Numbered from the stretch's first letter, positions 35,673 to 44,657 are shown. The stretch: DNA of 45,648 nt from a bacterium (GCA_029007115.1 JAQXHG010000043.1:1-45648), one strand, 5' to 3'. Notes: generated by a model not told the origin, from the sequence alone. Made by a program: numbers and translations.

Positions 35673-37882
35673 TATTCCATCTCCTCACTATTTTCTTCTA
35701 ATTTAACAAGAACATCTCTTGGCTTAGAACCTTTTGCTGGCCCAACAATTCCACGTTCTTCAAACATATCCATTATACGAGCTGCTCTATTATACCCAAT
35801 ACTATACTTTCTTTGAATAAGTGATGCACTAATTTGACCCATGCGAATTGCATAATTTAATACTTCTTCATATAGTACATCTTTTTGCTCTGACTTATCT
35901 ACTCCTCCATTACTATTTGAACTGCCACTAGATGATGCATCCAAATTACTAAATTTATCGCTATATTTTGGAGCAGAGGAACCATTTTTAATAAAATCTA
36001 CTACTCTTTTTATTTCATCATCACTTACAAAACTTCCTTGAACCCTTGTAGGTGTATTTTCATCTTGAGGTTTATATAACATATCTCCTTTACCAAGTAA
36101 TTTTTCTGCACCAACCATATCAAGTATAGTTCTACTATCTATTGATGATGATACTGCAAATGATATACGAGTTGGTATGTTTGCTTTAATAACACCTGTA
36201 ATTACATTAGTACTAGGTCTTTGAGTTGCTACTATTAAATGAATTCCTGCTGCTCTTGCAAGTTGAGTTATTCTCATAATACTCTCTTCTACATCTTTAG
36301 CAGCAACCAACATTAAATCAGCAAGCTCATCTATTATTACTAATATATATGGCATTTTCTTAAGACCACAATCTGGATCTTTTTTAAGTTTTTTTTCAAT
36401 ATAATCATTATAACCAGTTATATTTTTAGTACCACTATTTTTAAATGTCTCATATCTATCATCCATCTCAACAACTATTTTTTGTAAGGCAGCACTAGCT
36501 TTTTTGGGATCAGTTACAACTGGTATTAATAAATGAGGCATATTATCATAAACACTAAATTCTACTTTTTTAGGATCAACAAGTACCATCTTAACTTCAT
36601 CAGGAGTAGTTCTCATTATTACTGACATTATTATGTTATTAATACAAACACTCTTACCACTACCAGTAGAACCAGCTACTAGCATATGTGGAGTTTTATC
36701 AATTTCAACACACTTAACTCTACCCATTATATCTCTACCAAGAGGAGCAGCTAATTTAGAATCTTTATATTTTTGATTTCTTTCTAAATCTTCCATTATT
36801 TCTCTCATTGATACAGGAATTATATTTTGATTAGGTATTTCAATACCAACAGTATTCTTACCTGGTATTGGTGCTTCTATTCTAACCTCTTTTGCCGCTA
36901 ATGCAAGAGCCATTTCACGAGAAATACTAAGAACTTTATTTACTTTAGTTCCCCTATCAATTGCCATTTCATATTGAGTAACCGCAGGACCAACATGAAC
37001 TTCAATTACTTTAGCATGCATATTAAAATCTTCAAAAACTCTTTCCAGTATTTTAGTGTTATTTGCTATATATTCAGTAGTATTACTCTTATTATTTTTA
37101 TTCTTATTAGGATTTAATAATTGAATAGATGGTTTTATATAAACATCTTTACCATCCTCTTTAATAGGAATTTCTGTTTTTTCGTTTACTTCTTCTTGTT
37201 TATGAGGCTCTAAATCTTCTACACTCGTAATAACAACTCGTTTATCTTTAACTTCATCATCTTCACTATCTTCTTCCTCTTCTTCAACTTCATCTTCATC
37301 ATCAGATTTAAAGAATAATTTCTTAAAGAATCTTACTATACCTTTAACAATATCAGCAATTGTTATATCAAATATCATTATTAATCCAAATATACTTATT
37401 ATTACTATTACTATAGTTGCTCCCTCTACTGCAAATAATGATACAAGTGCCCAAGAGAAGAGTGCACCAATTATACCACCACCAGTATTTCTAATTTGAC
37501 TAACATTATCAAAAGCTATCTCTATATTATTGATTGTTGTACTAAATATTTCTGAGGTTGGTAAATTATTATTTGTTATATATTTAATATGTGAAAATAA
37601 TAATATCGCTATTATTATTGAGTATATTCCTATTAATCTTGCTGTAAAATATTTAGGATTTCCTCTTGCAACAATCATATATACACCTATTCCAAGTGCA
37701 AAAACTAAGAACAAGAAAAACCATGATCCAAACATAAATATTGCAAATTTTTTAACTAAACCACCCACTATACCAAAAGAACCAAGACCTGTTATTGAAA
37801 GTAATATCATAACTAAGCCAATAACTTCATTAGTATATGCAAACCCTTCTTTTTCTTCACTCTGTTTTTTCTTCTTTGCCAC
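35672..37882 (-). CDS. ftsK: FtsK/SpoIIIE DNA translocase
   Basis: Pumps chromosomal DNA across the division septum. The 736-residue protein has four N-terminal membrane helices (about 20-35, 45-70, 82-98, 137-175), a short acidic linker (193-212, DDEDEVEEEEEDSEDDE), the motor domain with Walker A GSTGSGKS (404-411) and a C-terminal winged-helix gamma domain (MGQISASLIQRKYSIGYNRAARIMDMFEERG) that reads KOPS/SRS-type sites. The start is a GTG after AGGTGA. It is in one operon with ezrA upstream (8-base gap) and deoD downstream. Confidence 0.96.
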   Translation of the reverse strand: MAKKKKQSEEKEGFAYTNEVIGLVMILLSITGLGSFGIVGGLVKKFAIFMFGSWFFLFLVFALGIGVYMIVARGNPKYFTARLIGIYSIIIAILLFSHIKYITNNNLPTSEIFSTTINNIEIAFDNVSQIRNTGGGIIGALFSWALVSLFAVEGATIVIVIISIFGLIMIFDITIADIVKGIVRFFKKLFFKSDDEDEVEEEEEDSEDDEVKDKRVVITSVEDLEPHKQEEVNEKTEIPIKEDGKDVYIKPSIQLLNPNKNKNNKSNTTEYIANNTKILERVFEDFNMHAKVIEVHVGPAVTQYEMAIDRGTKVNKVLSISREMALALAAKEVRIEAPIPGKNTVGIEIPNQNIIPVSMREIMEDLERNQKYKDSKLAAPLGRDIMGRVKCVEIDKTPHMLVAGSTGSGKSVCINNIIMSVIMRTTPDEVKMVLVDPKKVEFSVYDNMPHLLIPVVTDPKKASAALQKIVVEMDDRYETFKNSGTKNITGYNDYIEKKLKKDPDCGLKKMPYILVIIDELADLMLVAAKDVEESIMRITQLARAAGIHLIVATQRPSTNVITGVIKANIPTRISFAVSSSIDSRTILDMVGAEKLLGKGDMLYKPQDENTPTRVQGSFVSDDEIKRVVDFIKNGSSAPKYSDKFSNLDASSSGSSNSNGGVDKSEQKDVLYEEVLNYAIRMGQISASLIQRKYSIGYNRAARIMDMFEERGIVGPAKGSKPRDVLVKLEENSEEME

Positions 37883-37890
37883 TTTCTCAC

Positions 37891-39603
37891 CTAACTTTCC
37901 ATCTTGTTTAGAAGTTTCTTATGAATACCAGGTTCTACAATATTAAGAGCATTAATAACTATTGTTAAAGATTCTTGATAGTTTCCACTATAAAAAGCTT
38001 TTTTACTAGCTATTAAACCCTCTTCTACTTCTTTATTGCTAGATCTATATCTATTACCATAAACTATAGCCATTTCAGCCATTGCTGCTGTTTTAGTTGT
38101 AGTCCTTGCTGTTTGATATAATTTTAATGCTAAATCCCTTGCTGTATCAACCCTTAGATTAAGAGTTTTGATAGAAATAGGTTTTTTAGATATCTCTATA
38201 TTAATATTTTTAACTGCTTCATATGCTTCTTTTAATTCTACATAAAAAGTATCTGGTATTATTGGTAAATCATAATCTTTAATTTTATATTTAGAATTAT
38301 TAATTATATTTTTAATTTCATATAATTGATCTCTTGCTCTTGCTTCATCTTCTTTTAAACTTCCTAAATTTTTAAGCGTATTTTCTAACTTATCTTCTAC
38401 TTTAGATAATTTAACCGCCACCATTTCACACTCACTACTAAGTTTTGAAAAAGGCATAACTTTAGATAATGTTCTATCATTTATTAATTTAAAACTATCT
38501 TTTACCTCAGTTAATTCACTATTAATTTCATCAATAATTATAATTTCATCATCATCTAGATCATATGTGTCCTTCAAATTGTCAATTTCAGAATATAGAT
38601 TTCTAACTATAGAACTAACTTTAGATATTCTCTCACTAATATTAATAATTCCTCTTTCATAATCTCTCTTGCCTCTTTTTTCAGCTTCAAAATCACTATA
38701 TAATCCTTCGTAATAATCAAGTAATGTTTTTAGTTCAAATATGGAATCTTGAAGATTTAAAACATTTAGTCTATCCATTATTTCACCAATTTTTTTATTT
38801 GTTTCCTCTATGTTATAATCAATATTCAAATATTCAATATTATACCCATCTCTAGTTAATTTAGCACTCATATTTTTAATATCATTCATTTTCTTAGGTA
38901 ATATCATAGTTGCCATAAGTACTATTGTAGGTGCTTCATCAATAACGATACTAATATTATTAATCATATCATCAAGAACTTTAACTATCTTACCAAGTTC
39001 AGATAATTCTTTATTCATTATTGCTACTTCAAAAGCACTAAATAACTTATCAATATTCTCAAATTGTAATTCTATTCTACTAGATACATCATGATAATCA
39101 TTTTTATTTTTGTTATATTTAAATACCACTTCTCTATATATACTTTTAAGCTTAGTAATAGCATCCCTATTTCTCTCTTCACTCTCTGTTAGTTCTTTTA
39201 TTTCATTTAATAATTTAATAGATTTTGTCTTAACATGATATAAATCTTTCTCAACTAACGCAAGAGACTTATATGCTTCATTATATTCTTTATTCATACA
39301 AATTGTTTCAACATCAACTAAAGCATCCGTTAATCTTGGTATATCCTCTTTTTCTATTTTTTCAAATCTATTTTTCCAACTTTCAACATCCCTTTCCATC
39401 TTTTTATTATTTACAAGTTTACCTGCTTTTGAAAGTTCAGTTATTAAGGATGCTGATATTATAAGATTCTTTTCAGTAGTTAATTTATCTATTGTGCTAA
39501 GTATATTTTTTTTCTTTTTTAATTTAATAATTATGGTTAAAATATATAAAAGAAATATTAGAAATAAAAACACTATAGTAATAATTGCCGTTATTTTATC
39601 CAT
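37891..39603 (-). CDS. ezrA: Septation ring formation regulator EzrA
   Basis: A membrane-anchored negative and positive regulator of FtsZ ring assembly in Firmicutes. One N-terminal membrane helix (residues 6-24, ITAIITIVFLFLIFLLYIL) is followed by about 540 residues of spectrin-like coiled coil, with the family motifs SWKNRFEKIEKEDIPRLTDAL and the C-terminal YGNRYRSSNKEVEEGL. The start is the ATG at 39603, nine bases after AGGAGG; a longer in-frame start at 39633 has no site. It heads the run ezrA-ftsK-deoD, joining two division proteins. Confidence 0.95.
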   Translation of the reverse strand: MDKITAIITIVFLFLIFLLYILTIIIKLKKKKNILSTIDKLTTEKNLIISASLITELSKAGKLVNNKKMERDVESWKNRFEKIEKEDIPRLTDALVDVETICMNKEYNEAYKSLALVEKDLYHVKTKSIKLLNEIKELTESEERNRDAITKLKSIYREVVFKYNKNKNDYHDVSSRIELQFENIDKLFSAFEVAIMNKELSELGKIVKVLDDMINNISIVIDEAPTIVLMATMILPKKMNDIKNMSAKLTRDGYNIEYLNIDYNIEETNKKIGEIMDRLNVLNLQDSIFELKTLLDYYEGLYSDFEAEKRGKRDYERGIINISERISKVSSIVRNLYSEIDNLKDTYDLDDDEIIIIDEINSELTEVKDSFKLINDRTLSKVMPFSKLSSECEMVAVKLSKVEDKLENTLKNLGSLKEDEARARDQLYEIKNIINNSKYKIKDYDLPIIPDTFYVELKEAYEAVKNINIEISKKPISIKTLNLRVDTARDLALKLYQTARTTTKTAAMAEMAIVYGNRYRSSNKEVEEGLIASKKAFYSGNYQESLTIVINALNIVEPGIHKKLLNKMES

Positions 39604-39732
39604 AATATCTATCCTCCTAATACATTTTAACATATTTATATTTTTTTTTATAGTATTTTTTACTAAAAGACAAATGATTTTTATAATAAAAATAAGATAA
39701 TAATAATTATTCTATAATTTATATAGTTAATA

Positions 39733-39768
39733 TTCATTATTATTAAATAATAAAATGATAATAATGAA
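39733..39768. repeat. Inverted repeat upstream of the tRNA promoter
   Basis: TTCATTATTAT (39733-39743) pairs with ATAATAATGAA (39758-39768) across a 14-base loop, about 35 bases before the -35 of the tRNA promoter. It is in the divergent region between ezrA and the tRNA; its role is not evident, and AT-rich repeats this short arise by chance. Confidence 0.3.
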
Positions 39769-39802
39769 ATTACAACTTTTTAAAAAATTTTTATGTTAAG
39801 TA

Positions 39803-39831
39803 TTGTCAAAACTAACTAAATATGATATTAT
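39803..39831 (+). promoter_or_regulatory. Promoter of the tRNA-Met gene
   Basis: TTGTCA (39803-39808), 17-base spacer, TATTAT (39826-39831), ending 21 bases before the mature tRNA. Confidence 0.7.
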
Positions 39832-39852
39832 CAATGTACTTGATTGGTTTAT

Positions 39853-39929
39853 GGCGATGTAGCTCAGTTGGCTAGAGCATCTGGTTCATACCCAGGAGGT
39901 CGTGGGTTCGAATCCCTCCGTCGCTACCA
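39853..39929 (+). tRNA. tRNA-Met (CAU), elongator type
   Basis: A 77-base cloverleaf from GGCGATG to the encoded CCA. The anticodon loop TTCATAC gives anticodon CAU between stems TCTGG and CCAGG; the D arm AGCTCAGTTGGCTAGAGC and T loop TTCGAAT are standard. The acceptor stem starts with a G-U pair, just as in the B. subtilis elongator tRNA-Met, which it resembles closely; an initiator tRNA would differ at the acceptor end and anticodon stem. It has its own promoter and terminator. Confidence 0.95.
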
Positions 39930-39969
39930 AATTTATAGTAAACTCGAACTAACATATCGAGATAATACA

Positions 39970-40000
39970 TTAACTAACTAGATATAGTTAGTTTTTTATT
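39970..40000 (+). terminator. Terminator after tRNA-Met
   Basis: Hairpin AACTAACT (39972-39979)/AGTTAGTT (39986-39993) followed by TTTTTATTT. Confidence 0.75.
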
Positions 40001-40291
40001 TCATTGTAAACAAATGAACCACTCGATATATAGATATAATACTATATCATGTTTCAAGTATTGAAAATACTAATATAAAAATCAAAACTGTGTTGTAAGA
40101 TGATAACCAGAACATATAAGTTAACTATACTTAAATTCTATTGTAATTGTCGTATTTATTAGAAAATCTTTTAATAAAGTATTAGAATATAGAATTTCAA
40201 AAAGGAAGTATAAAGTATTTCTAAATAGCAAAAATAAATTTAACTATTAATAAATAAATATGAATAATTTATAAAGTATTTTTATTCAACT
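40001..40291. other. Gene-free stretch between the tRNA terminator and mtaB
   Basis: I see no convincing protein gene in these 290 bases. The stretch holds three copies of ATAAAGTATT (40174-40183, 40210-40219, 40271-40280), a 9-base inverted repeat AAATTCTAT (40133-40141)/ATAGAATTT (40189-40197) and a weak promoter-like pair TTGTCG-17-TTTAAT (near 40148-40176, plus strand) that points at the terminator at 40292-40318. A short RNA is possible but unsupported otherwise. Confidence 0.3.
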
Positions 40292-40318
40292 AAAAAACTT
40301 CTACAATAGAAGTTTTTT
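40292..40318. terminator. Terminator after mtaB, symmetrical
   Basis: A 12-bp perfect stem AAAAAACTTCTA (40292-40303)/TAGAAGTTTTTT (40307-40318) with a 3-base loop. It serves mtaB on the minus strand and could also stop plus-strand transcripts. Confidence 0.85.
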
Positions 40319-40328
40319 ACATATTTAA

Positions 40329-41600
40329 TTAATCATTCATATCAAAATTAATATCATCATTACTTAAGACAACTTTATATATTTCATTGACTTTATAATT
40401 ACCCTTTAATTTTAAAGGTATATAATTATCTGTAAATCCGTAATAAAAACCATCTTTTTCTTCTTCTATTAATACTTCTACTTCATGATTAATAAACTTT
40501 TTATAATACTCTTTTTCTAAAATTTTACCTAATTCAATTAATCTATGAACTCTATCTTTCTTTATATTTCCAGGTATCTTATTTGGCATTCTAGATGCCG
40601 CTGTTCCATTTCTATCAGAGTATGGAAAAACATGTATCTTAGAAAAGCCAACTTCTTTACATAGACTTAAAGTATCATTAAAATCTTCCTCTGTTTCTCC
40701 AGGAAATCCAACTATTATATCAGTTGATAATGAAATTCCTTCTCTTGATTCTTTAATTTCTTTAGTCTTCTTTATAAAATAATTTCTATCATATCTTCTA
40801 TTCATAAGTTTTAATACATTATCACTTCCAGATTGAAGGGGAATATGTAAATGAGATACAAATTTATTATTATTTTTTATAATATTCATCATTTTTTCGT
40901 CTAATTCAACTATTTCAACTGATGATAATCTAATTCTTTTTATTTCATCAAATTTACTAATTTCATTAATTAAATCAGATAATCTTTTTCCATCACTATT
41001 ATATTGTCCCGTATGGATTCCAGATAAAACAATTTCCTTATGTCCACTAATTGCAATATCTCCTACTTCTATTAAACATTTATTAAATTCTTTACTTCTA
41101 ACTCTACCTCTAACATAAGGAATTATACAATAACTGCAAAAATTATTGCATCCATCTTCTATCTTAATAAATGCTCTATGATGATGTTGATATTTTTTAA
41201 CTTCCATATCCTCAAATTCTTGATTACTCATATCATAAAATCTAACGATTCTCTTTTTTGTCTTAATAAATTCATTTATATAATCAAGTATTTTGGATTT
41301 ATCTTTATTACCTATAATTATATCAGCATCTATTAAAGTATCAATTTCATTTTTTCTAAACTGACAAAAACACCCCATCGCAATAACTATTGCGCTAGGA
41401 TTATTTTTCTTAATGTTATTTATAACCTGTTTACTTTTATTGTCTGCTGTATTAGTAACAGTACATGTATTTACTATTACTATATCAGCATTCTCTTCTA
41501 CTTCACTAAATCCTTCACTTAAGAGTAAATTTCTTACAAATTCACTTTCATAAGAATTAACTTTACACCCAAGAGTTTTTATATAAAATGTTTTTATCAT
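40329..41600 (-). CDS. mtaB: tRNA t6A37 methylthiotransferase MtaB
   Basis: A radical-SAM enzyme that adds a methylthio group to t6A at position 37 of ANN-decoding tRNAs. The 423-residue protein has the N-terminal MTTase domain (TLGCKVNSYESEF, IVNTCTVTN, AMGCFCQ giving three cluster Cys), the radical-SAM motif CNNFCSYCIIPYVRGR, and a C-terminal TRAM-like domain. The GCKVNSYE signature separates MtaB from MiaB and RimO. The ATG overlaps the stop of the preceding gene (ATGA). RsmE and MtaB neighbouring is as in B. subtilis. Confidence 0.93.
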   Translation of the reverse strand: MIKTFYIKTLGCKVNSYESEFVRNLLLSEGFSEVEENADIVIVNTCTVTNTADNKSKQVINNIKKNNPSAIVIAMGCFCQFRKNEIDTLIDADIIIGNKDKSKILDYINEFIKTKKRIVRFYDMSNQEFEDMEVKKYQHHHRAFIKIEDGCNNFCSYCIIPYVRGRVRSKEFNKCLIEVGDIAISGHKEIVLSGIHTGQYNSDGKRLSDLINEISKFDEIKRIRLSSVEIVELDEKMMNIIKNNNKFVSHLHIPLQSGSDNVLKLMNRRYDRNYFIKKTKEIKESREGISLSTDIIVGFPGETEEDFNDTLSLCKEVGFSKIHVFPYSDRNGTAASRMPNKIPGNIKKDRVHRLIELGKILEKEYYKKFINHEVEVLIEEEKDGFYYGFTDNYIPLKLKGNYKVNEIYKVVLSNDDINFDMND

Positions 41601-42274
41601 AATGTCATCCTAAATTCTTTTAGTATTTTAAGAAATTCTTCCTCCTCTAAATAATTTTCTGTCCCTATTACTTCTTTTTGTTCAACTTCAATTTTATTTA
41701 TACGTGGAGCTTCTTTATCTTTCTTCTCTTCTTCTTTATATGAAAGTGTTATATTAGATGCATTTTTAAGTAATTGCTCATAACTAATTATTGCCTTCTT
41801 TTCTTGCTCTTCTTCATATTTAGCTATTGCTACTTGATTATCATTACTACCAAGTTCATCTATTCTTTCTTTGGTTCTTCTCTCAAGTTCTTCAGCTGAT
41901 ATAACAGCATTCTCTTCTTCACTGCTTTCATACTCATCAATTATATCATTATAAGTTTTTACTTCACTTAAATTAACCTGTTTAATAATTGGCTTTTCTT
42001 CTTCAACAGTGGTACTTGTCTTTAATGCATCAAACTCTTTTAACAAATCATCTGTTAAACTATCTTCATCTAAAGATTTAACTTCATTTATTAGACTTTC
42101 TGGTTCTTTAATAATTTCTTTTTTATTAGTATAATCTAATAAATCATTATATTCTTGTCTTGATTTAATTAAACTAATAATTAATACAACCAAAATAATC
42201 AGCATTAATGCTAAAAATACCAATAAATAATCTCCTTCTATAAATGTTTCTAATACCTTATCAATATTCATCAT
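41597..42274 (-). CDS. Unknown acidic protein with one N-terminal membrane helix
   Basis: I do not recognise this 225-residue protein. After an N-terminal helix (about 16-38, YLLVFLALMLIILVVLIISL) the rest is highly charged and Glu-rich, low in complexity and probably disordered, with short repeats of the type AVISAEELERR and AIISYEQLLKNA, then a C-terminal acidic helix (YLEEEEFLKILKEF). It lies between rsmE and mtaB, with two-base and four-base junctions, so it is coupled to both. A scaffold role is possible; nothing shows it. Confidence 0.7.
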   Translation of the reverse strand: MMNIDKVLETFIEGDYLLVFLALMLIILVVLIISLIKSRQEYNDLLDYTNKKEIIKEPESLINEVKSLDEDSLTDDLLKEFDALKTSTTVEEEKPIIKQVNLSEVKTYNDIIDEYESSEEENAVISAEELERRTKERIDELGSNDNQVAIAKYEEEQEKKAIISYEQLLKNASNITLSYKEEEKKDKEAPRINKIEVEQKEVIGTENYLEEEEFLKILKEFRMTL

Positions 42275-42276
42275 AA

Positions 42277-42987
42277 TTAATCACTATCCCTTAAGTATTT
42301 GATTATTGATGAGACCATTAATGGTACTGTTTCTGTTCTTAAAACATCACTACCCAAAGAAGTCTTAATAAAACCTTTGTTACTAAGATAATCTTCCTCT
42401 ATTTTAGATAGCCCACCCTCTGGACCAAATACTAGTGATATTGTATCATTACAATTATCAGTTGTTAATACTTTACAAATACTTTTGACATCATTATTGT
42501 CAAGAGAACACAATATATTTACACCATTTATACATTCTATATCTTTGTAGCTTATTATTTTTTCTAAATTTGGTTTTTCTATTCTATATGACTGTTCGCT
42601 TGCTTCTTTAATAATCTTATTCCATCTAACAAGTTTCTTTTCATAATCTTTAGATGGCAATTTATACTTACAATGAAAATATTGCACAACTACAAAATCA
42701 GTTATACCAAGTTCAGTTCCATGCTTGAAAATAAATCCCATTTTTTCTTCATTTAATAACGGAACATATACTAGTATCTTTTTTAATTTTTCTTCATTCT
42801 TAAATACACTTTCTATATTAGAAGATAATAAATCATCATTTAAAGAACAAATGTAACTTTTGCCATCGTAAACAACAATTATTTTATCATTAACTTTCAT
42901 TCTCATAACATTCTTAATATGATTATAATCATTTTTATTTAAATATAGTGTATTTTTATCTTTACTAGTAGCAAAATATTGTTGCAT
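42277..42987 (-). CDS. rsmE: 16S rRNA (uracil-1498-N3)-methyltransferase
   Basis: A SPOUT-class methyltransferase of 236 residues that modifies U1498 of 16S rRNA. It has an N-terminal PUA-like domain (HIKNVMRMKVNDKIIVVYDG) and the C-terminal knot with FGPEGGLSKIEEDYL and LGSDVLRTETVPL, the SAM-binding signature. AGGAGG precedes the ATG. Second gene of the smr-rsmE-unknown-mtaB operon, giving two RNA-modification enzymes together. Confidence 0.95.
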   Translation of the reverse strand: MQQYFATSKDKNTLYLNKNDYNHIKNVMRMKVNDKIIVVYDGKSYICSLNDDLLSSNIESVFKNEEKLKKILVYVPLLNEEKMGFIFKHGTELGITDFVVVQYFHCKYKLPSKDYEKKLVRWNKIIKEASEQSYRIEKPNLEKIISYKDIECINGVNILCSLDNNDVKSICKVLTTDNCNDTISLVFGPEGGLSKIEEDYLSNKGFIKTSLGSDVLRTETVPLMVSSIIKYLRDSD

Positions 42988-42996
42988 ACATTCCTC

Positions 42997-43260
42997 CTAT
43001 TTAAGTATTATTATTGTTTCACCATCATTGTAGTTATTTGTTTTATACTCTAAAACTCTTTTATCACTTTTTAAATAATCATGAGTAGTTTTTTTTAATA
43101 TCCCGCTTCCCTTACCATGGATTACTATTATTTTTTTATTATCTATTCTAAGATTATTCTCTATAAAATTTTTAATCATCGCTACTGCAGAATATCTATC
43201 ATATCCATGTATGTCTAAATGTGGAATATTATATAAAAATGGATCAACAAATTTTTTCAT
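42997..43260 (-). CDS. Stand-alone Smr domain protein
   Basis: An 87-residue Smr domain with LDIHGYDRYSAVAMI and IVIHGKGSGILKKTTHDYL (the LDxHG and HGxG motifs), the module found at the C terminus of MutS2, where it has nuclease activity. Here it is not attached to MutS2 or any other domain. I start at the ATG at 43260, since AGAAGG is well placed for it; the ATG at 43266 lies too close to the site. It has its own promoter and heads the rsmE-mtaB operon, so a role on RNA is possible. Confidence 0.85.
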   Translation of the reverse strand: MKKFVDPFLYNIPHLDIHGYDRYSAVAMIKNFIENNLRIDNKKIIVIHGKGSGILKKTTHDYLKSDKRVLEYKTNNYNDGETIIILK

Positions 43261-43286
43261 AAACATGCCTTCTTCTTTATAAAATT

Positions 43287-43315
43287 ATTATACATAATTA
43301 ATAGATTATAATCAA
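43287..43315 (-). promoter_or_regulatory. Promoter of the smr-rsmE-mtaB operon
   Basis: Minus-strand TTGATT (43315-43310), 17-base spacer, TATAAT (43292-43287). Confidence 0.65.
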
Positions 43316-43317
43316 AT

Positions 43318-43348
43318 ATATATAAAAAAAACTCATAATAATGAGTTT
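43318..43348 (-). terminator. Terminator after rplT
   Basis: Minus-strand hairpin AAACTCAT-tatt-ATGAGTTT (43348-43329) followed by TTTTTATAT. Confidence 0.8.
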
Positions 43349-43351
43349 AAA

Positions 43352-43876
43352 TTATTTTTCTAAAGCACTTATTAAATCTGCTTTTTTCATACCAGTTGTG
43401 TCAATATTCTTTTCTTCGCATAAATCTTTTAATTCAGCTACTGTTAATTTAGAATAATCTTTTTGTGCTTCTATTGTTTTTTCTACTTTTTCTACTACTT
43501 TTTCAGTTTTAGTAGTCTTTCCTTCTAAAGCATCTTTAGCGATATTAACTAATTTAGTAAATTCTTCTGGTGCAAAAATTGCAAGTTCACTAAGCATTTT
43601 TCTATTAATTTCAATATTTGCTTTTTTAAGACCATTAATGAATTTAGAATATACTATATCATTATTTCTACAAGCTGCATTAATTCTTGTAATCCATAAT
43701 TTTCTAAAGTCATTTCCTCTTTTCTTTCTATCTTGGTAACTATAAGCACCACTATGGAATAATTGTTCTTGAGCAGTCTTATATAATCTATGTTTACTAC
43801 CAAAATATCCTTTAGCTCTTTTTAATACTTTTCTTCTTCTATTTTTAGATACTACTCCACCTTTAACTCTTGTCAT
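43352..43876 (-). CDS. rplT: 50S ribosomal protein L20 with a C-terminal SAP-like extension
   Basis: L20 nucleates 50S assembly and represses its own operon. Residues 1-117 are a normal L20 ([51 protein letters not shown]). The protein continues to residue 174, some 55 beyond the usual length: a charged linker (118-140) and then a 34-residue SAP-like motif (141-174, [26 protein letters not shown]). SAP motifs bind nucleic acid. The frame is continuous and the terminator follows at once, so this is a true extension and not a misread. Third gene of infC-rpmI-rplT. Confidence 0.95.
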   Translation of the reverse strand: MTRVKGGVVSKNRRRKVLKRAKGYFGSKHRLYKTAQEQLFHSGAYSYQDRKKRGNDFRKLWITRINAACRNNDIVYSKFINGLKKANIEINRKMLSELAIFAPEEFTKLVNIAKDALEGKTTKTEKVVEKVEKTIEAQKDYSKLTVAELKDLCEEKNIDTTGMKKADLISALEK

Positions 43877-43892
43877 TGTCTACTCCCCCTCC

Positions 43893-44084
43893 TTATTTTA
43901 CTAGTCCTTTGTATCTTTTAGCATCTCCGCTACTAAGTACAGAACCCTTTCTTGCTTTTCTATTGAAGTCTGTTGGCTTCTTTCCACTATTATGATTTGC
44001 TCCTACATGTCCAATTTTAGTTGAACCAGAGTTTCTTACTTTAATTTTTTTACTAATTCCACCATGTGATTTCATCTTTGGCAT
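43893..44084 (-). CDS. rpmI: 50S ribosomal protein L35
   Basis: A 63-residue basic protein of the large subunit: MPKMKSHGGISKKIKVRNSG, then KKPTDFNRKARKGS and RYKGLV. Length is normal. Second gene in the infC operon, 27 bases after infC. Confidence 0.97.
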   Translation of the reverse strand: MPKMKSHGGISKKIKVRNSGSTKIGHVGANHNSGKKPTDFNRKARKGSVLSSGDAKRYKGLVK

Positions 44085-44111
44085 AATTCATTCCTTCTTT
44101 CTATATATATT

Positions 44112-44636
44112 CTATTTTTTAGGTGTCAATAACAGCTGCATGCTTCTGCCTTCCATTTTTGGCATTGATTCTATTTCAGCAACATCATTTAGTTTTTCCG
44201 CAAAACGCATTATTACATTCTTTCCAAGTTCTGGATGAGCAAGTTGTCTACCTTTAAATCTAACGGCAACTTTAATTTTATGACCTTTTTCAAGATAAGC
44301 TTTAGCGTTTCTTAATTTTGTTTCAAAATCTCCTACATCAATTGTTACACTTAACCTATATTCTTTAACTTCAAGATTTTGTTCTCTTTGTTTTTTCTTT
44401 GCTTCTTTTATTTGTTTTTGCTTTTCATAACGATACTTATTGTAATCAATTATTTTACAAACTGGATTTTTAGGATCTGCATTTAATAATACCAAATCAA
44501 GCCCTGCATATTTGGCTAATGTTTGAGCATCATTAATATTCTTAATACCCATTTTTTCTCCATTTGGGCCGATTACCATTACTTCTGGAAAAGTAATTTG
44601 ATCGTTAATTAAAACATCATTATTCTGCTTAGCTAT
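44112..44636 (-). CDS. infC: Translation initiation factor IF-3, apparent AUA start
   Basis: Blocks premature subunit joining and checks the start codon. Both domains are present: INDQITFPEVMVIGPNGEKMGIK to PVCKIIDYNKYRYEKQKQ, then EYRLSVTIDVGDFETKLRNA to PKMEGRSMQLLLTPK. I place the start at the ATA at 44636: a perfect GGAGGTG (44649-44643) lies six bases before it, and MAKQNNDVLIND gives an N-terminal tail of the usual length. The ATG at 44651 overlaps that ribosome site and has none of its own. E. coli infC uses a rare AUU in the same way for autoregulation. If the ATG were used the protein would be five residues longer. Confidence 0.92.
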   Translation of the reverse strand: MAKQNNDVLINDQITFPEVMVIGPNGEKMGIKNINDAQTLAKYAGLDLVLLNADPKNPVCKIIDYNKYRYEKQKQIKEAKKKQREQNLEVKEYRLSVTIDVGDFETKLRNAKAYLEKGHKIKVAVRFKGRQLAHPELGKNVIMRFAEKLNDVAEIESMPKMEGRSMQLLLTPKK

Positions 44637-44657
44637 TGCTAACACCTCCATATTTTT

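Noticed and set aside
37530..37946. 138-codon plus-strand frame opposite the ftsK 5' end
   Set aside because: It is antisense to the FtsK membrane helices, which explains the hydrophobic look; no start signals.
40174..40280. Three ATAAAGTATT copies as a CRISPR or iteron array
   Set aside because: The repeats are only ten bases, spacing is uneven (36 and 61 bases), and no cas or replication gene is present.
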